The notes under the pieces: model-generated
What the model was told of the DNA's origin: nothing
What the model saw: the letters and a program-made list of their open reading frames with translations, nothing else
The model's database searches: none
Assembly (NCBI GenBank): GCA_037953745.1
Contig: JBAKBP010000702.1
Coordinates: forward strand, 124,001-188,000
DNA: 64,000 bases
Direction of reading: 5' to 3'
Source of the DNA: Lithodes maja
Lineage: Eukaryota; Arthropoda; Malacostraca; Decapoda; Lithodidae
Part shown: in pieces, positions 22,321-31,970 of the stretch
Layout of the letters: each line of letters opens with the position of its first letter
Position numbering within the stretch: position 1 is the first letter of the stretch
Program-made: the position numbers and the translations under genes

Positions 22321-22805
22321 CCCCTGGGCCATGCAAAATATCACTCCTCTACCTCCCCTCCTTCCCCACTTGCCTCCCCTCCTTCAGTTATCACCTATTT
22401 TCCCTGTTATTCCCTTATTCTGAGGTATATTTTCGTGCTAACATTAGCGAGTTGCAAGCAGGGCATTGTCATCACTGTTAGCAAGCGAGTGCAAGAGAGA
22501 GAGAAAGAGTATCGATCGACAGTGTCTCTCCAGCCTTGGGGGAAATTGGCGGGAAAGGAGGTTGCCTCACCCATACATTATGTAACTCCCGCCCTGTATC
22601 GCCGATTTTGACCATCCAAACGCTGTTTTCACTTGTTTTATTGTTGTAACAGGTTAATACCTTTATAATCAACCTATAATAGGCGCATATGGATAAGTAT
22701 TAATGCTATTTATGGTAAAATGAATATTTTAGTGATGGAAACAGCTCAAATACATGCGCACAGGCAGAGGTGTCTAATTACCCCCATGCGCACTTCTGAG
22801 GTTAA

Positions 22806-23815
22806 TATAGGTAAAAAAAAAAAAAAAAAATCAAGGTTAAGCATTAGTAGTATACAATATTTCTCAACTTCGTTCTATGCCATGAATTTCCCAGGAGCAA
22901 TGATCTCATTCTGCTGTGGGCCTTGCTTCCCCAACTAAATTTCAGGCTGATCCAAGGTCGGAGGAAGTGGTGGGTGGGGAGAGCGTCTTCTGCTTTGCTA
23001 TCTTTACCTTCCACTTTGTAGCAATTTCTATGTTATAATAAAATCTGGACTGCTTGGTAGGGGCTGCAATGTTTGTGCACTCTTTGCATCTATGTAACTC
23101 TATAAAGCATGTGTTGGGTTTTAAAGAATTTAGTGTATTTTGCCTCCAACACGGGCCAGCCTCACTTCACCACAAATTTCACCGCACCACAGATTCTTGT
23201 GAACCACATTCATTCATTCACTCACTCACTCACTCACTCACTCACTCACTCACTCACTCACTCTGTTAGTCGAGCATAGGAATTCAATAATTCAGTAAAA
23301 GAAATGTGTGACCCCAAAAAATGTACTCTTTGTAGATAATTGGAGAGAATTCCAAGGCAAATCGTCCCTGAACAGAGGAGCCAGTATTCACTTATTCGAA
23401 GCAGGTGTGAGGTATAGGAGTGATATGCCAAGCTGTAAGTTCATGAATACCCCATGAAGCCGGATAAAGATATAATCTTTACCATTACTCCTGAAAAGTA
23501 TTGACCTCAAACCCTCCCTCCTCCTCAACCCAATCACAGTATTTCCTCAGCCCCCTCAATTTCTGTCATTATTACTCACCCATTGAAACCACTGACTGTA
23601 AATAATCCATTCTTGAACTCCCCAACTAAAAATATACTGCTAACTGTGGCCCCAAAATAAAAGATTAACTCACGGAAAACCAAAATCATATACCTGCCTC
23701 AATCAAGTTCAGTATAATACAAATATTATCCTTCAATACATGTTCTATTAGGAACAAGATAGATGAACTAAAATGCCTTACGTTAACCAATAACATTAGT
23801 GTAATTTACGGTTTT
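22806..23815. other. Unassigned sequence with microsatellite
   Basis: No gene or known element seen. A (CACT)n tract is at 23213-23263 and an A-run at 22814-22830. Confidence 0.5.
23213..23263. repeat. (CACT)n microsatellite
   Basis: About twelve tandem CACT units following two ATTC units. Confidence 0.95.
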
Positions 23816-23818
23816 GAC

Positions 23819-24310
23819 AACCCGTAAGGGAAGGAAGGAAAAACTAATATTTATTGGTGGCTCCTGAAGTCAATGACGTAAGAGCCTATGATACTATAAC
23901 CTCGTTCCGGTCTCCTCAGAGACCGGGTTAACCTTGATAGCGACTGTCGAGAACCAAGATCATCTTAGGGGGTAGGCCTACCCCTTAATCATTCCTAAGG
24001 TACGTCATTGGGACGGAGCCACTGAAAAGTAGAAAAGAAAAAAGAAAAGAATTAACACAGTTTGAATAGCGCGCCTATACGCCTTCCATTCCTACTCTTG
24101 TTTCCTATCCACATGCCTCCTACCATTATCTCCCGAGATGCGTCCTCTAATGTATATATCAAGTTGAGCATGTGTATGGGAAGGGGATGGTGGGAGGGCA
24201 TTTGTCGTCATTGACTTCAGGAGCCACCAATAAATATTAGTTTTTCCTTCCTTCCCTTACGGGTTGTCAAAACCGTAATTTATTGGTGGCTCCTTACGTC
24301 AATGACGTAA
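23819..24310 (-). repeat. DIRS end structure with 72-bp perfect inverted repeat
   Basis: 23819-23890 is the exact reverse complement, as far as I can check by eye, of about 24204-24275. The arm contains TTACGGTTTTGACAACCCG and TTATTGGTGGCTCC. A further partial copy (TTATTGGTGGCTCCTTACG) follows at 24283-24301. The ~310-base spacer includes CCACCATCCCCTTCCCAT on the minus strand, also found beside the other DIRS copy (about 11805-11824). This is the 3' end structure of the minus-strand DIRS element. Confidence 0.8.
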
Positions 24311-24829
24311 GAGCCTAGAATATCACGACCGGTGGAGGGACCTTCATATGCTCATCAAAATTAAAAAATTAATAGGAAGACTAAAAACGAATATGTAAAC
24401 TGTGACATGTGTCTATTTATAAAAGTATAAAAAGTAAGAAAAAAAAATATAAGGCGGGTAGCCTACCATTAAAGAAGCCTTATTTCAGAAAAACAGATCT
24501 ACTGAAGTGTGAATACTAGCAATAGTATACCACAAAAACATTAAAATTAAAATAAAGTTACAAATTTATAGTTGCAATAATACATAGATATTGCTATATA
24601 ACAGGTACCGGTATAATGTAGTAATAATACTCCTGTTATCCATTCCCATATTGTGTGTCCTGCCAACTTGTCATGGAACTTAACACGCCCCCCTCTTTTT
24701 TATTTAAGGTAAATGGTAGGACACACCTTCTATTACACAAAAAACACTGGTAATAAAAGAATTGAAAAAATATCAATCTACTTATTGACCTTAGGGAGTA
24801 TGTTCTAGCCTTAACGCTGTGCATGGTAA
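24311..24829 (-). other. DIRS 3' untranslated region
   Basis: AT-rich sequence between the recombinase stop and the hairpin structure. No motif seen. Confidence 0.4.
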
Positions 24830-24835
24830 TTTGGG

Positions 24836-25078
24836 TCACTCCAGATGTACCGACAAGTATCTGGATAGCAACGCATTGCTAGAGGACCAGAGACCCGTTT
24901 GAGTGATATCTTCCACTGAAAAATTATTGAGGAACCTAATGGTAGTGGCCCATTTGCGCACATCATGAGCTTTTGCAATCACCTGAGGTTCAGCTTTCTT
25001 AATTACATCTACAATAATGGATGCTAACACTTTCTTTCCTAAGCTTATTGAACCATCTGGAGAAACCCACAAAGTGCC
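24836..25078 (-). pseudogene. DIRS-like tyrosine recombinase, C-terminal piece (YR2)
   Basis: Encodes the C-terminal third of a tyrosine recombinase: a WVSPDGSISLGKK strand, the H-x-x-R box as AHDVRK, and a final ALLSRYLSVHL helix of the kind found near the end of DIRS recombinases. The piece is continuous and ends in a stop. It is cut on its upstream side at a TTAA (25079-25082) by a fam5 element and a LINE. The missing upstream part continues at 31122-31190 and 34026-34543 on the same strand, so these are pieces of one gene. No catalytic residue is lost in this piece. Confidence 0.82.
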
Positions 25079-25082
25079 TTAA

Positions 25083-25522
25083 CCCACTGAGCCCCAGCTA
25101 GTTATAAATAAATGTACCACCAGGGACCGGCAGGATTTGAAAAAAAAAAAAAAAAATCCAGAAACAATAGCGAATGGGTTAGGAATGAAGGAATAACCAC
25201 AAAAAAACTATCAAAAAGGTCAAAAATTGGTCCTACGGAGCCCCCGAAAGTCGATTTTACAAGAGTAAAAAAATGAAGGCAAATACAACCAAAATACCGG
25301 TTTTTGCGCGCTAACGCGCATGCGGTTGGACTTTGAGAGTTTTCAACCATCGGCATGGTTGCGTGGGATACTTACACAGTTCCCATACAAATCTGAGCCC
25401 TCTAGGTGCCATAGGACCGGAGTAATTGGGACCGGAATAACTGTGACGACACATAGTCGTCGCTGGGGTTTAGCGTTACATACATTGACGACGACACGTT
25501 GTCGTCGCTGGGGTTCAGTGGG
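25083..25522 (-). mobile_element. TTAA element fam5
   Basis: A 440-bp element between TTAA at 25079-25082 and 25523-25526. Its ends are CCCACTGAGCCCCAGC and GCTGGGGTTCAGTGGG. Near the right end GACGAC-loop-GTCGTC occurs twice (about 25446-25462 and 25490-25509), each followed by GCTGGGGTT, which is the twin module. The fam5 copy at 4404-5066 has the same boxes but other palindromes. It inserted into one of the two TTAA sites made by the neighbouring LINE's target duplication. Confidence 0.88.
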
Positions 25523-25526
25523 TTAA

Positions 25527-26599
25527 TTCTAGGAATAACAGACTTATAGTAGGTATAGATGGTAGATGGCCTTTATTCTCAATTTCACTCAATAAATGCT
25601 GGTGTTCCCCAGGGATCAGTTTTGGCCCCAACTCTGTTCCTCATTCATATCAATGATCTCATATCTACCACTCATAATCCAATACATTCCTATGCAGATG
25701 ACTCAACACTCCACAGTTCCTTCACATTTACCAATTCTTTCACCCAACCCGATCTTATAAATTCAAAAATAAGCACTGCAATTTCTCTGAACCAGGACCT
25801 TTCTAGAATTGAAGAATGGGGACAAAAGAATCTAGTTTCCTTTAATGCACAGAAAACCAAGTACTGTACATTCAATGTTCTAACCGACAGAATCTCACTG
25901 ACTCCCATATATTTTTTAATGATGTAAATATTCCCACTTCCCCTAGTATTGACATTCTCGGTGTAACATTAACTACTAACTTGAGCTGGACACATTATGT
26001 TAGAAGCATTGCTAAGAATGCCTCTAAAAAACTGGGACTCCTGTACAGAGTTCGAGAATTCTTCACTGACGAGCAGTTGGCCGTAATATATAAAAGTCAT
26101 GTGCGTTCTCAGATGGATTACTGTTCACCTCTGTGGAGTGGAAGTGGAGTGGTTGCATTGAGGCAGTTGGACAGAATTCAAAATAAAGCTATTAGATTAA
26201 TCAATAACCCTGCAATCACACAGGACCTTCCTACATTATCCATACGAAGAAACGTTGCATCCCTTGCATTATTCTACAGATATTTTCACAGCAATTGTTC
26301 CGAGGAACTTGCTTCAATTGTGCCGCCTCTCCACATCTTTCCCCGTAGAACTAGGGCAGCTGAGAGCGCCCATGAATTTACACTTTCTCCTCCACAATGC
26401 AGAACTTCTGCTTATCAAAATTCATTTATCCCTAGAACTACTACTCTTTGGAATTCACTTCCCTCGAATTGCTTTCCACAAACTTACAATCTACAAATGT
26501 TTAAATCCAGTTGTTACAAACATTTTATGAATGGAGGATGCCTTTAGGCACATGGACATTTTTGTTTTATCTGTGTTTTTCCTTCCTCCGTTCATTGTC

Positions 26600-26648
<49 letters not shown>
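25527..26648 (+). mobile_element. Jockey-superfamily LINE with poly(A), 5'-truncated
   Basis: Ends in a ~44-base poly(A) (26605-26648). The flanks AGTGCCTTAA (25073-25082) and AGTGCTTTAA (26648-26657) look like its target duplication with one substitution. Each duplicate contains a TTAA, and each TTAA was later used by another element: fam5 on the left and the piggyBac-like transposon on the right. Confidence 0.75.
25559..26547 (+). pseudogene. LINE reverse transcriptase, C-terminal part
   Basis: Two frames cover the palm and thumb of a LINE reverse transcriptase. The first (25559-25927) has NAGVPQGSVLAPTLF and the active site SYADDSTLH. The second (25981-26547) has KKLGLLYRVREFF, VRSQMDYCSPLW, a LDRIQNKAIRLI motif and the C-terminal TTLWNSLP motif. 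One frame change near 25920-25980 separates them. The fingers, endonuclease and ORF1 are absent. The C-terminal motif resembles the fragment at 54327-54460. Confidence 0.85.
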
Positions 26649-26650
<2 letters not shown>

Positions 26651-26669
26651 GCTTTAACCCCTCCAACCC

Positions 26670-26733
26670 GGATGGGCTCTTGAACGCCCATAACAACCTC
26701 GGCCCACGCAACCCGGATGGGCTCTTTAACGCC
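26670..26733 (+). repeat. PB1 twin palindromes
   Basis: Two modules, ATGGGCTCTTGAACGCCCAT (26672-26691) and ATGGGCTCTTTAACGCCCAT (26714-26733), each right after an ACCCGG box. The second contains a central TTTAA. The corresponding positions of PB2 and PB3 have lost much of the pairing. Confidence 0.85.
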
Positions 26734-26850
26734 CATTGCTTGCATGCGTGCTTTCGAAGGCCGCGCGTAAATTTTTGGTATCATGGGACGGTAGGTGGCG
26801 CCACCCGGCGTAAACGACGCCACAACAACAGTATCTACCCCGACGCCATC

Positions 26851-29751
26851 ATGGACAGTACGCCAAATAGTGATTCCGCTGTGTCCGATACCGTGCTTCC
26901 TACGACGCCTTTGCTTGTTCGTCGCGCCTTACCCCGACGGCATCGCCTAAATGTGTTATCTCCCGGAGGTATTGAGACGACTTTGAGACTTTATGAGCGA
27001 GCTGATGCCAAGCATAATGTTGATGATGAAGTCAGTGACGACTCCAGTAATTATAAGTCGAGTGATTATGGCCATGAGAGTGAGAAAGAAGAGCAATTCC
27101 TGGGATTTGCGAGAGAAATTGACAGTGATGAGAGTGATGTAGGTGATGTACCAGTTATTGAGGAAGCTGGTTTACCTAAAGACAGTGAACTTGAGAGCGT
27201 AAGTGAGTGGGAGAGTTCAAGGTCACTCACCAAATTTCGCATAAGTGACACGACTCCAAGCCCTTCCCCAGGTAAATCGCCTTTCAAGCTACATTTGTAT
27301 AAGCAAAAAATACTTGAGAAGGCGGCCGCGGCAGCTAGGGAACAAGCAAAAATACTTGGTGAGGATGAGGCTGTGAGTGAGGGTCAGCGTGGTGACCCTT
27401 CTCGTCCGCCATTGTCTCCCTTATCTACCCACGCCACCCAAGATGACCCGGATGCCCCGCATTCTTCCCCACCACCCCCACCATTGCCAAGGGTTGAGGA
27501 CCCCCCACTTTCGGCCTATTTGCCTCCTAGGTCCCCCGACAGGAGACATACTGTTGCCGAAAAGGGGAAAGGTAGAAAATATACGAAGAAAATTAAGAAA
27601 AGTAAGAGAGTTTTGTTCGAGGCTCCCGCGGCGGCGTCCACCCCGGCCGGCCCCAGCCATACGTCCCCGCAACTGTCCCCGCAACTTTCCCCACGGTCCT
27701 CCCCACCTCTCCCGCCTTCAACATGTCTTCCTGAAGAAGTCATTGAGCTCGCATCACCAATACCTGGGCCTAGTGACAGTGAATCATTGCTTTCTGTCAC
27801 TCGTCGCAGGCCAAGGAGCCCGGGACCTCGGGGGGACACAGCCTCACCTGCCACTCCTTCCCCACCTCGCCCACCCGCACGCCGCCCACGCATCACTGGT
27901 TCCCCGCCAGATTATGTGGGGGCCACTGATGATGAAGGGCACCTCTCTGAAGACTCTGGCCATGATTACATAGGTCCACCGTCAGGGCAAGATGACCACT
28001 CTGACGATGACTATATGGACATCGACGACCCTCGACCCATCCGCTTGGCCCGGCGTCGTGCTGCCCGTCGTGCTGCTCGCCGCCCTGGCCGACGCCCTCG
28101 CCGCCCTAGGGCGCGCGCCTCCCGAGTTGGCCCTGGGCGTGCTGGGCCACCAGCTGGAGCTCCTCGTCAGCGTAGACAAGACCCATTCTACGTTTTTCAG
28201 TGGCAAGACGTAGTTGATGGGGATGGATACAACCCTGATGTGCCAGCTTTTGATGAGGTACTGGAGGGTTCAGGCATTACCCCCAATTTTCCTGCAGGCC
28301 CCAATGCTCCACCACACGAACTATTTGAGGCCTTTTTTGATGAGGAGGTGGTAGGCTATGTTGTCAAAGAGACAAATAAGCAGCACCAATTCCAGGTCCA
28401 CTTTTTGGGCAAGGTGACCAAGGGCCACATGAGGAAGTGGACCCCAGTGACTCATAAAGAATTCATGGTGTTCCTGGCACTCACCATGCTAATGCCTCAT
28501 GTCAAGAAGCATAGGTTGCCTGACTATTGGATCACCAATGATCTGATTTCCACCCCTGCCTTCGGGAAATATATGGCTCGTGACCGGTACCTTGATATCC
28601 TCGCAGCGCTCCATCTTGTCACCAACCTTGACGTCCACCTCCCAGACAAGCTGTGGAAGATTAGGACGTTGTATGAGATGATGCGAGAACGCTTCACCTC
28701 CTACTTCAAGCCCTTCCGCAAGGTCGTCATTGACGAGTCTCTTGTGCTGTTCCGGGGAAAACTCAGCTTCCGGCAGTACATCCCCTCAAAAAGACATCGC
28801 TTTGGCATTAAATTCTTTGTGCTGTGCGACTGCCAAACTGGCTATGTCCTGGACTTCCTGGTCTACAGTGGGAAGGAAGGGGACTTGCTTGTGGACCCCC
28901 TCATTGGCTTTGGCGGAGCAGTGGTGCAAGCCATGATGGACCGCTACTTCCATAAGAATCACGTCCTCTACACGGACAATTATTACACGTCCCCCACTCT
29001 CTCACAGTACCTGCATGAGCGCAAGACGGGGACTGTAGGCACAGTACGAGGGAAAAGGAAGGGCATGCCACCTTTCCCTCCAAAGACCAAAAAAGGTGAT
29101 GTCTTCAAGAAGAAGTCGGGGCCCATTCTGGCTATCCACTGGCACGACCAGCGGAAGGTCAACCTCCTGACCACCATCCACAAGGGGGAAATGGTGGAGA
29201 CTGGCAAGGTGGATCGCCGCACCCAGGCCAGGGTGACCAAGCCCGATGCTGTCCTGGACTACAACATCAACATGAGGCTGGTGGACAAGTCCGACATGCA
29301 GATAGGCTTCATTGACTGCTTGCGTACCTCGTGCAGATGGTACAAAAAGTTCTTTCTGCATATGGTGGACATGTCAGTTCTGAATGCATACAATATATAC
29401 AAGCTTCGGAATGTGAACACACCCCTGAAGTTCAATAGCCTGCGGAGGTTCCAAAAGCAGGTGTTGACGGAGCTCCTGGAGAAGTATGGTACGTCACAGA
29501 GGGCAGTGGCACATCCTGGGCCCGCCGTTATCGACCGCTTGCAGGCTGCTCAATACTTGATTAGGCACAGGCTTGGTTCCCTGCCTCAGAATGAATCAGG
29601 AAGAACACAGCAGAAGCGGTGCCATGTCTGCTACAACAGCAGGGTGAGGCCGAACCCAGGTAAAAAGTCAACCATGGAGTGTGTGGAGTGCAAGGTGGCA
29701 CTCTGTGCTTTAGAGTGCTTCTTTGATTACCACTCCAAGCTGGAGTTCTAA
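26851..29751 (+). CDS. piggyBac-like transposase
   Basis: A 966-residue DDD transposase that cuts at TTAA and reinserts there without footprint. The start at 26851 is chosen because all three copies in the window share it, after a CGACGCCATC leader. Residues 1-~430 are low-complexity: Ser/Asp/Glu-rich, then Pro-rich, then an Arg-rich run (about 395-440) that could be a nuclear signal. The catalytic domain follows: FRKVVIDESLVLFRGK (first Asp, about residue 626), VLYTDNYYTSPTLSQYL (second Asp, about 707) and MRLVDKSDMQIGF (third Asp region, about 810-815). A C-terminal cysteine-rich domain (CHVC, CVEC, ALECFFDYH) completes the fold. Typical piggyBac transposases are ~600 residues, so the long N-terminus is unusual. 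No disruption is seen. Confidence 0.93.
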   Translation: MDSTPNSDSAVSDTVLPTTPLLVRRALPRRHRLNVLSPGGIETTLRLYERADAKHNVDDEVSDDSSNYKSSDYGHESEKEEQFLGFAREIDSDESDVGDVPVIEEAGLPKDSELESVSEWESSRSLTKFRISDTTPSPSPGKSPFKLHLYKQKILEKAAAAAREQAKILGEDEAVSEGQRGDPSRPPLSPLSTHATQDDPDAPHSSPPPPPLPRVEDPPLSAYLPPRSPDRRHTVAEKGKGRKYTKKIKKSKRVLFEAPAAASTPAGPSHTSPQLSPQLSPRSSPPLPPSTCLPEEVIELASPIPGPSDSESLLSVTRRRPRSPGPRGDTASPATPSPPRPPARRPRITGSPPDYVGATDDEGHLSEDSGHDYIGPPSGQDDHSDDDYMDIDDPRPIRLARRRAARRAARRPGRRPRRPRARASRVGPGRAGPPAGAPRQRRQDPFYVFQWQDVVDGDGYNPDVPAFDEVLEGSGITPNFPAGPNAPPHELFEAFFDEEVVGYVVKETNKQHQFQVHFLGKVTKGHMRKWTPVTHKEFMVFLALTMLMPHVKKHRLPDYWITNDLISTPAFGKYMARDRYLDILAALHLVTNLDVHLPDKLWKIRTLYEMMRERFTSYFKPFRKVVIDESLVLFRGKLSFRQYIPSKRHRFGIKFFVLCDCQTGYVLDFLVYSGKEGDLLVDPLIGFGGAVVQAMMDRYFHKNHVLYTDNYYTSPTLSQYLHERKTGTVGTVRGKRKGMPPFPPKTKKGDVFKKKSGPILAIHWHDQRKVNLLTTIHKGEMVETGKVDRRTQARVTKPDAVLDYNINMRLVDKSDMQIGFIDCLRTSCRWYKKFFLHMVDMSVLNAYNIYKLRNVNTPLKFNSLRRFQKQVLTELLEKYGTSQRAVAHPGPAVIDRLQAAQYLIRHRLGSLPQNESGRTQQKRCHVCYNSRVRPNPGKKSTMECVECKVALCALECFFDYHSKLEF

Positions 29752-29771
29752 TAATCATACTGAAATTGCCA

Positions 29772-29777
29772 AATAAA
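29772..29777 (+). promoter_or_regulatory. AATAAA polyadenylation signal
   Basis: AATAAA 20 bases after the transposase stop, conserved at the same place in PB2 and PB3 (37668 and 63608 areas). Probable 3' end signal for the transposase mRNA. Confidence 0.6.
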
Positions 29778-30020
29778 ATGACAATATGTACACTATAATT
29801 ATATATAGGCAAAAAGTGGAAGAAAACCAATTTATTGTAATACAAAAGTCATGTATTATGAGAAAATTGATACAAATACAATTCCACCATAATAATATGT
29901 GAAAGTGACACATATGTATATACCAAGTGACATTCATATGATTAGAACCTATAGAAATATCTAAATCAGTGAAAAAAGACACAATAAATTGTATATAAAA
30001 CGTTTACAAATCATATAACT

Positions 30021-30730
30021 AAGTGAAAGTGACACAAGACCTAATATTTGATGGCCAAAGTATAATAAATACCTGTGATAACGAATAATCAGTGCCTAAT
30101 ACAACAATAACCTACCTCAATTACTAATAAAATGTACGGTATCGAGTGAAAATGAGCATTATCAGTGACAGTGACACTCTCTAAAGCATATTTGTCAAAG
30201 TGAAAGTGACACAAGACCTAATATTTGATGGCCAAAGTATAATAAACACCTGTGATAACGAATAATCAGTGCCTAATACAACAATAACCTACCTCAATTA
30301 CTAATAAAATGTACGGTATCGAGTGAAAATGAGCATTATCAGTGACAGTGACACTCTCTAAAGCATATTTGTCAAAGTGAAAGTGACACAAGACCTAATA
30401 TTTGATGGCCAAAGTATAATAAACACCTGTGATAACGAATAATCAGTGCCTAATACAACAATAACCTACCTCAATTACTAATAAAATGTATGGTATCGAG
30501 TGAAAATGAGCATTATCAGTGACAGTGACACTCTAAAGCATATTTATCAAAGTGAAAGTGACACAAGACACAATACTTGATGACCAAAGAATAATAAACA
30601 CCTGTAATAACGAATAATCAGTGCCTAATACAACAATAACCTACCTCAATTACTAATAAAATGTACGGTATCGAGTGAAAATTAGCAATATCAGTGACAG
30701 TGATACCCTAATAAACATATTTTATATAAT
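30021..30730 (+). repeat. PB1 3' subterminal tandem repeats, ~177 bp x 4
   Basis: Units start at about 30021, 30198, 30375 and 30550 with AAGTGAAAGTGACACAAGAC. Each contains GTACGGTATCGAGTGAAAAT and ends with CAGTGACAGTGACACTCT. PB2 has three units. The repeated GTGACA/GTGAAAG motifs are candidates for transposase or host-factor binding; that is inference. Confidence 0.9.
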
Positions 30731-31121
30731 TGGCCTCAAAATAACTAGAAAATATCAAATAAACATCACATTCTCAATATCAAACACTAAAATCGTCTAA
30801 GGGAGATAAATACTTTGGCGCGGCGAGCGGCTAGGTGCGTCGTAGCCATGGCCGGGGCGACGCGTTCGAACGCGGGAAGAATTTGCCGCATAAAAAAACA
30901 CTCATCTTCCCGCGCTCACCATTATGCAACCAGAGGGGCTAGAGACCTCTACTCAACGCCATTCGACAGAGGAAGGTTTGTGGAACATTATTCTTTTTTA
31001 TTCACAACATTACATGCCATATTCATTGACTTACAGAGTAGTTAACATAGGCCAAAGATCGTCAAAACACCCGGTACCGCAGCACAGTCGCGAGCTATAG
31101 CCCCCGGGGCTGGAGGGTTAA

Positions 31122-31190
31122 CAGGACATAGAGCATGGTGCATCTTTCCTCTTTTCAAGGCAGAAATAGAAAAAGTCAAGGAAATGGGTG
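31122..31190 (-). pseudogene. DIRS-like tyrosine recombinase, middle piece (YR2/3)
   Basis: On the minus strand this 69-base piece reads a SALKRGKMHHALCPV-like segment, matching the NRGKVHH region of YR1 (about 9980). It is trapped between PB1 on its left and the nuclease-coding inverted-repeat element on its right, and it links the YR pieces 34026-34543 (upstream) and 24836-25078 (downstream). Confidence 0.75.
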
Positions 31191-31357
31191 CAAGAATTGC
31201 TCACAAGGTGATACAAGCATGAAACTTCCCGGAAATGTTCACAAGGACCTACTTTACAATTTCAGAGCAGGAGCCACCGAGATTTCTGTATTGCATAGCA
31301 ACGGTTGCTAGGCAAAGCATTTTCCTTAGCAACCGGCAGCAACGATGCAGTTTCTGA
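31191..31357 (+). repeat. Left terminal inverted repeat
   Basis: About 90% identical by eye to the complement of 33860-34025. Confidence 0.88.
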
Positions 31358-31970
31358 ACTATTATGAAGTGTTATGACTTTGTACTTTTATTTATTTTCC
31401 TATATTCACTCCTAAAATGGTTCAAAAGATGTATAAAAGCATATATATCTATATAATAGAGTTAATGTCAGCACACAACCAGGGCAGACTGGTGACATCA
31501 CTGCTGTGTAACTCAGCATGGGGTTCAGTGCCAGCTGATCTAGATATACTAGTACTTTAATAAGTACTAGTATATCTAGATCAGTGTCCCAAATGCTATC
31601 TAACAGCCCCAAATCCACTAGCTACTAAACTGTAGTTTGTAGTTGGTAGATGTAGTTAGATAGCCGCGCCTGAATTGACAGGATGTGCCAGCGCGGGAGA
31701 GCCGAGCCAAGGGTAACGGGGCTTAAGAATTACCCGGAAGGTGTACAGATCGCACGGGACTTAAATGGCACTGGATGAACGATCGGGCTAGGTGTAGGGA
31801 AACTGAACCTAGTTGTATCCCATAAAGGAATGTGTGCAACAGATGTATTTGATAAAGGTGGTAAAAGGATAAACCCTCGGCCTTAATCATATTTTGTTTC
31901 CAGTTTCAGCAAGTTTGATATATTTGATCTGCGCACAGTGATAGTCAAGACGTACTGAATATTCACAGAA

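Larger units (their letters stand above)
19491..22801 (-). mobile_element. TTAA element fam2, nested composite
   Basis: Reverse orientation. It begins CCCGGGAACTGCGGG after TTAA (19487-19490) and ends GTGCGCACTTCTGAGG-like sequence before TTAA (22802-22805: note CATGCGCACTTCTGAGG at 22785). Its own sequence is 19491-19546, 20036-20061 and 22276-22801; the rest is a fam3 element (19551-20031) and a fam1 element (20066-22271) that itself holds a LINE. The intact relatives are 3364-3987 and 52060-52690. The fam3 element sits in the centre of a GACTC-TTAA-GAGTC palindrome belonging to the fam2 twin module. Confidence 0.88.
26658..31117 (+). mobile_element. piggyBac-like transposon, complete (PB1)
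   Basis: A 4,460-bp element between TTAA at 26654-26657 and 31118-31121. The 5' end starts CCCCTCCAACCCGGATGGGC and the 3' end finishes CCCCGGGGCTGGAGGG, an imperfect inverted repeat. Just inside the 5' end are two ATGGGC-loop-GCCCAT palindromes, then a 12-bp palindrome GGTGGCGCCACC (26794-26805). One long transposase frame (26851-29751) is followed by an AT-rich 3' region with four ~177-bp tandem repeats. It is a candidate autonomous element: open frame, both ends, TTAA duplication. It inserted in the right target duplication of the upstream LINE. Confidence 0.93.

Noticed and set aside
22034..22336. Open frames within fam1 copies as genes
   Set aside because: Similar short frames recur in all fam1 copies on both strands but are broken differently in each and run into homopolymers, as expected for non-coding MITEs.
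23213..23263. Telomere-like repeat
   Set aside because: The unit is CACT, which is not an arthropod telomere unit, and the tract is only ~50 bases in the interior.
27516..27896. Antisense and alternative-frame open frames across the piggyBac N-terminus
   Set aside because: They arise from the GC-rich low-complexity coding sequence, recur as shadows in all three copies and lack motifs of their own.
30021..30730. CRISPR array because of regular repeats
   Set aside because: Units are ~177 bp and contiguous without unique spacers, inside a eukaryotic transposon present in three copies.
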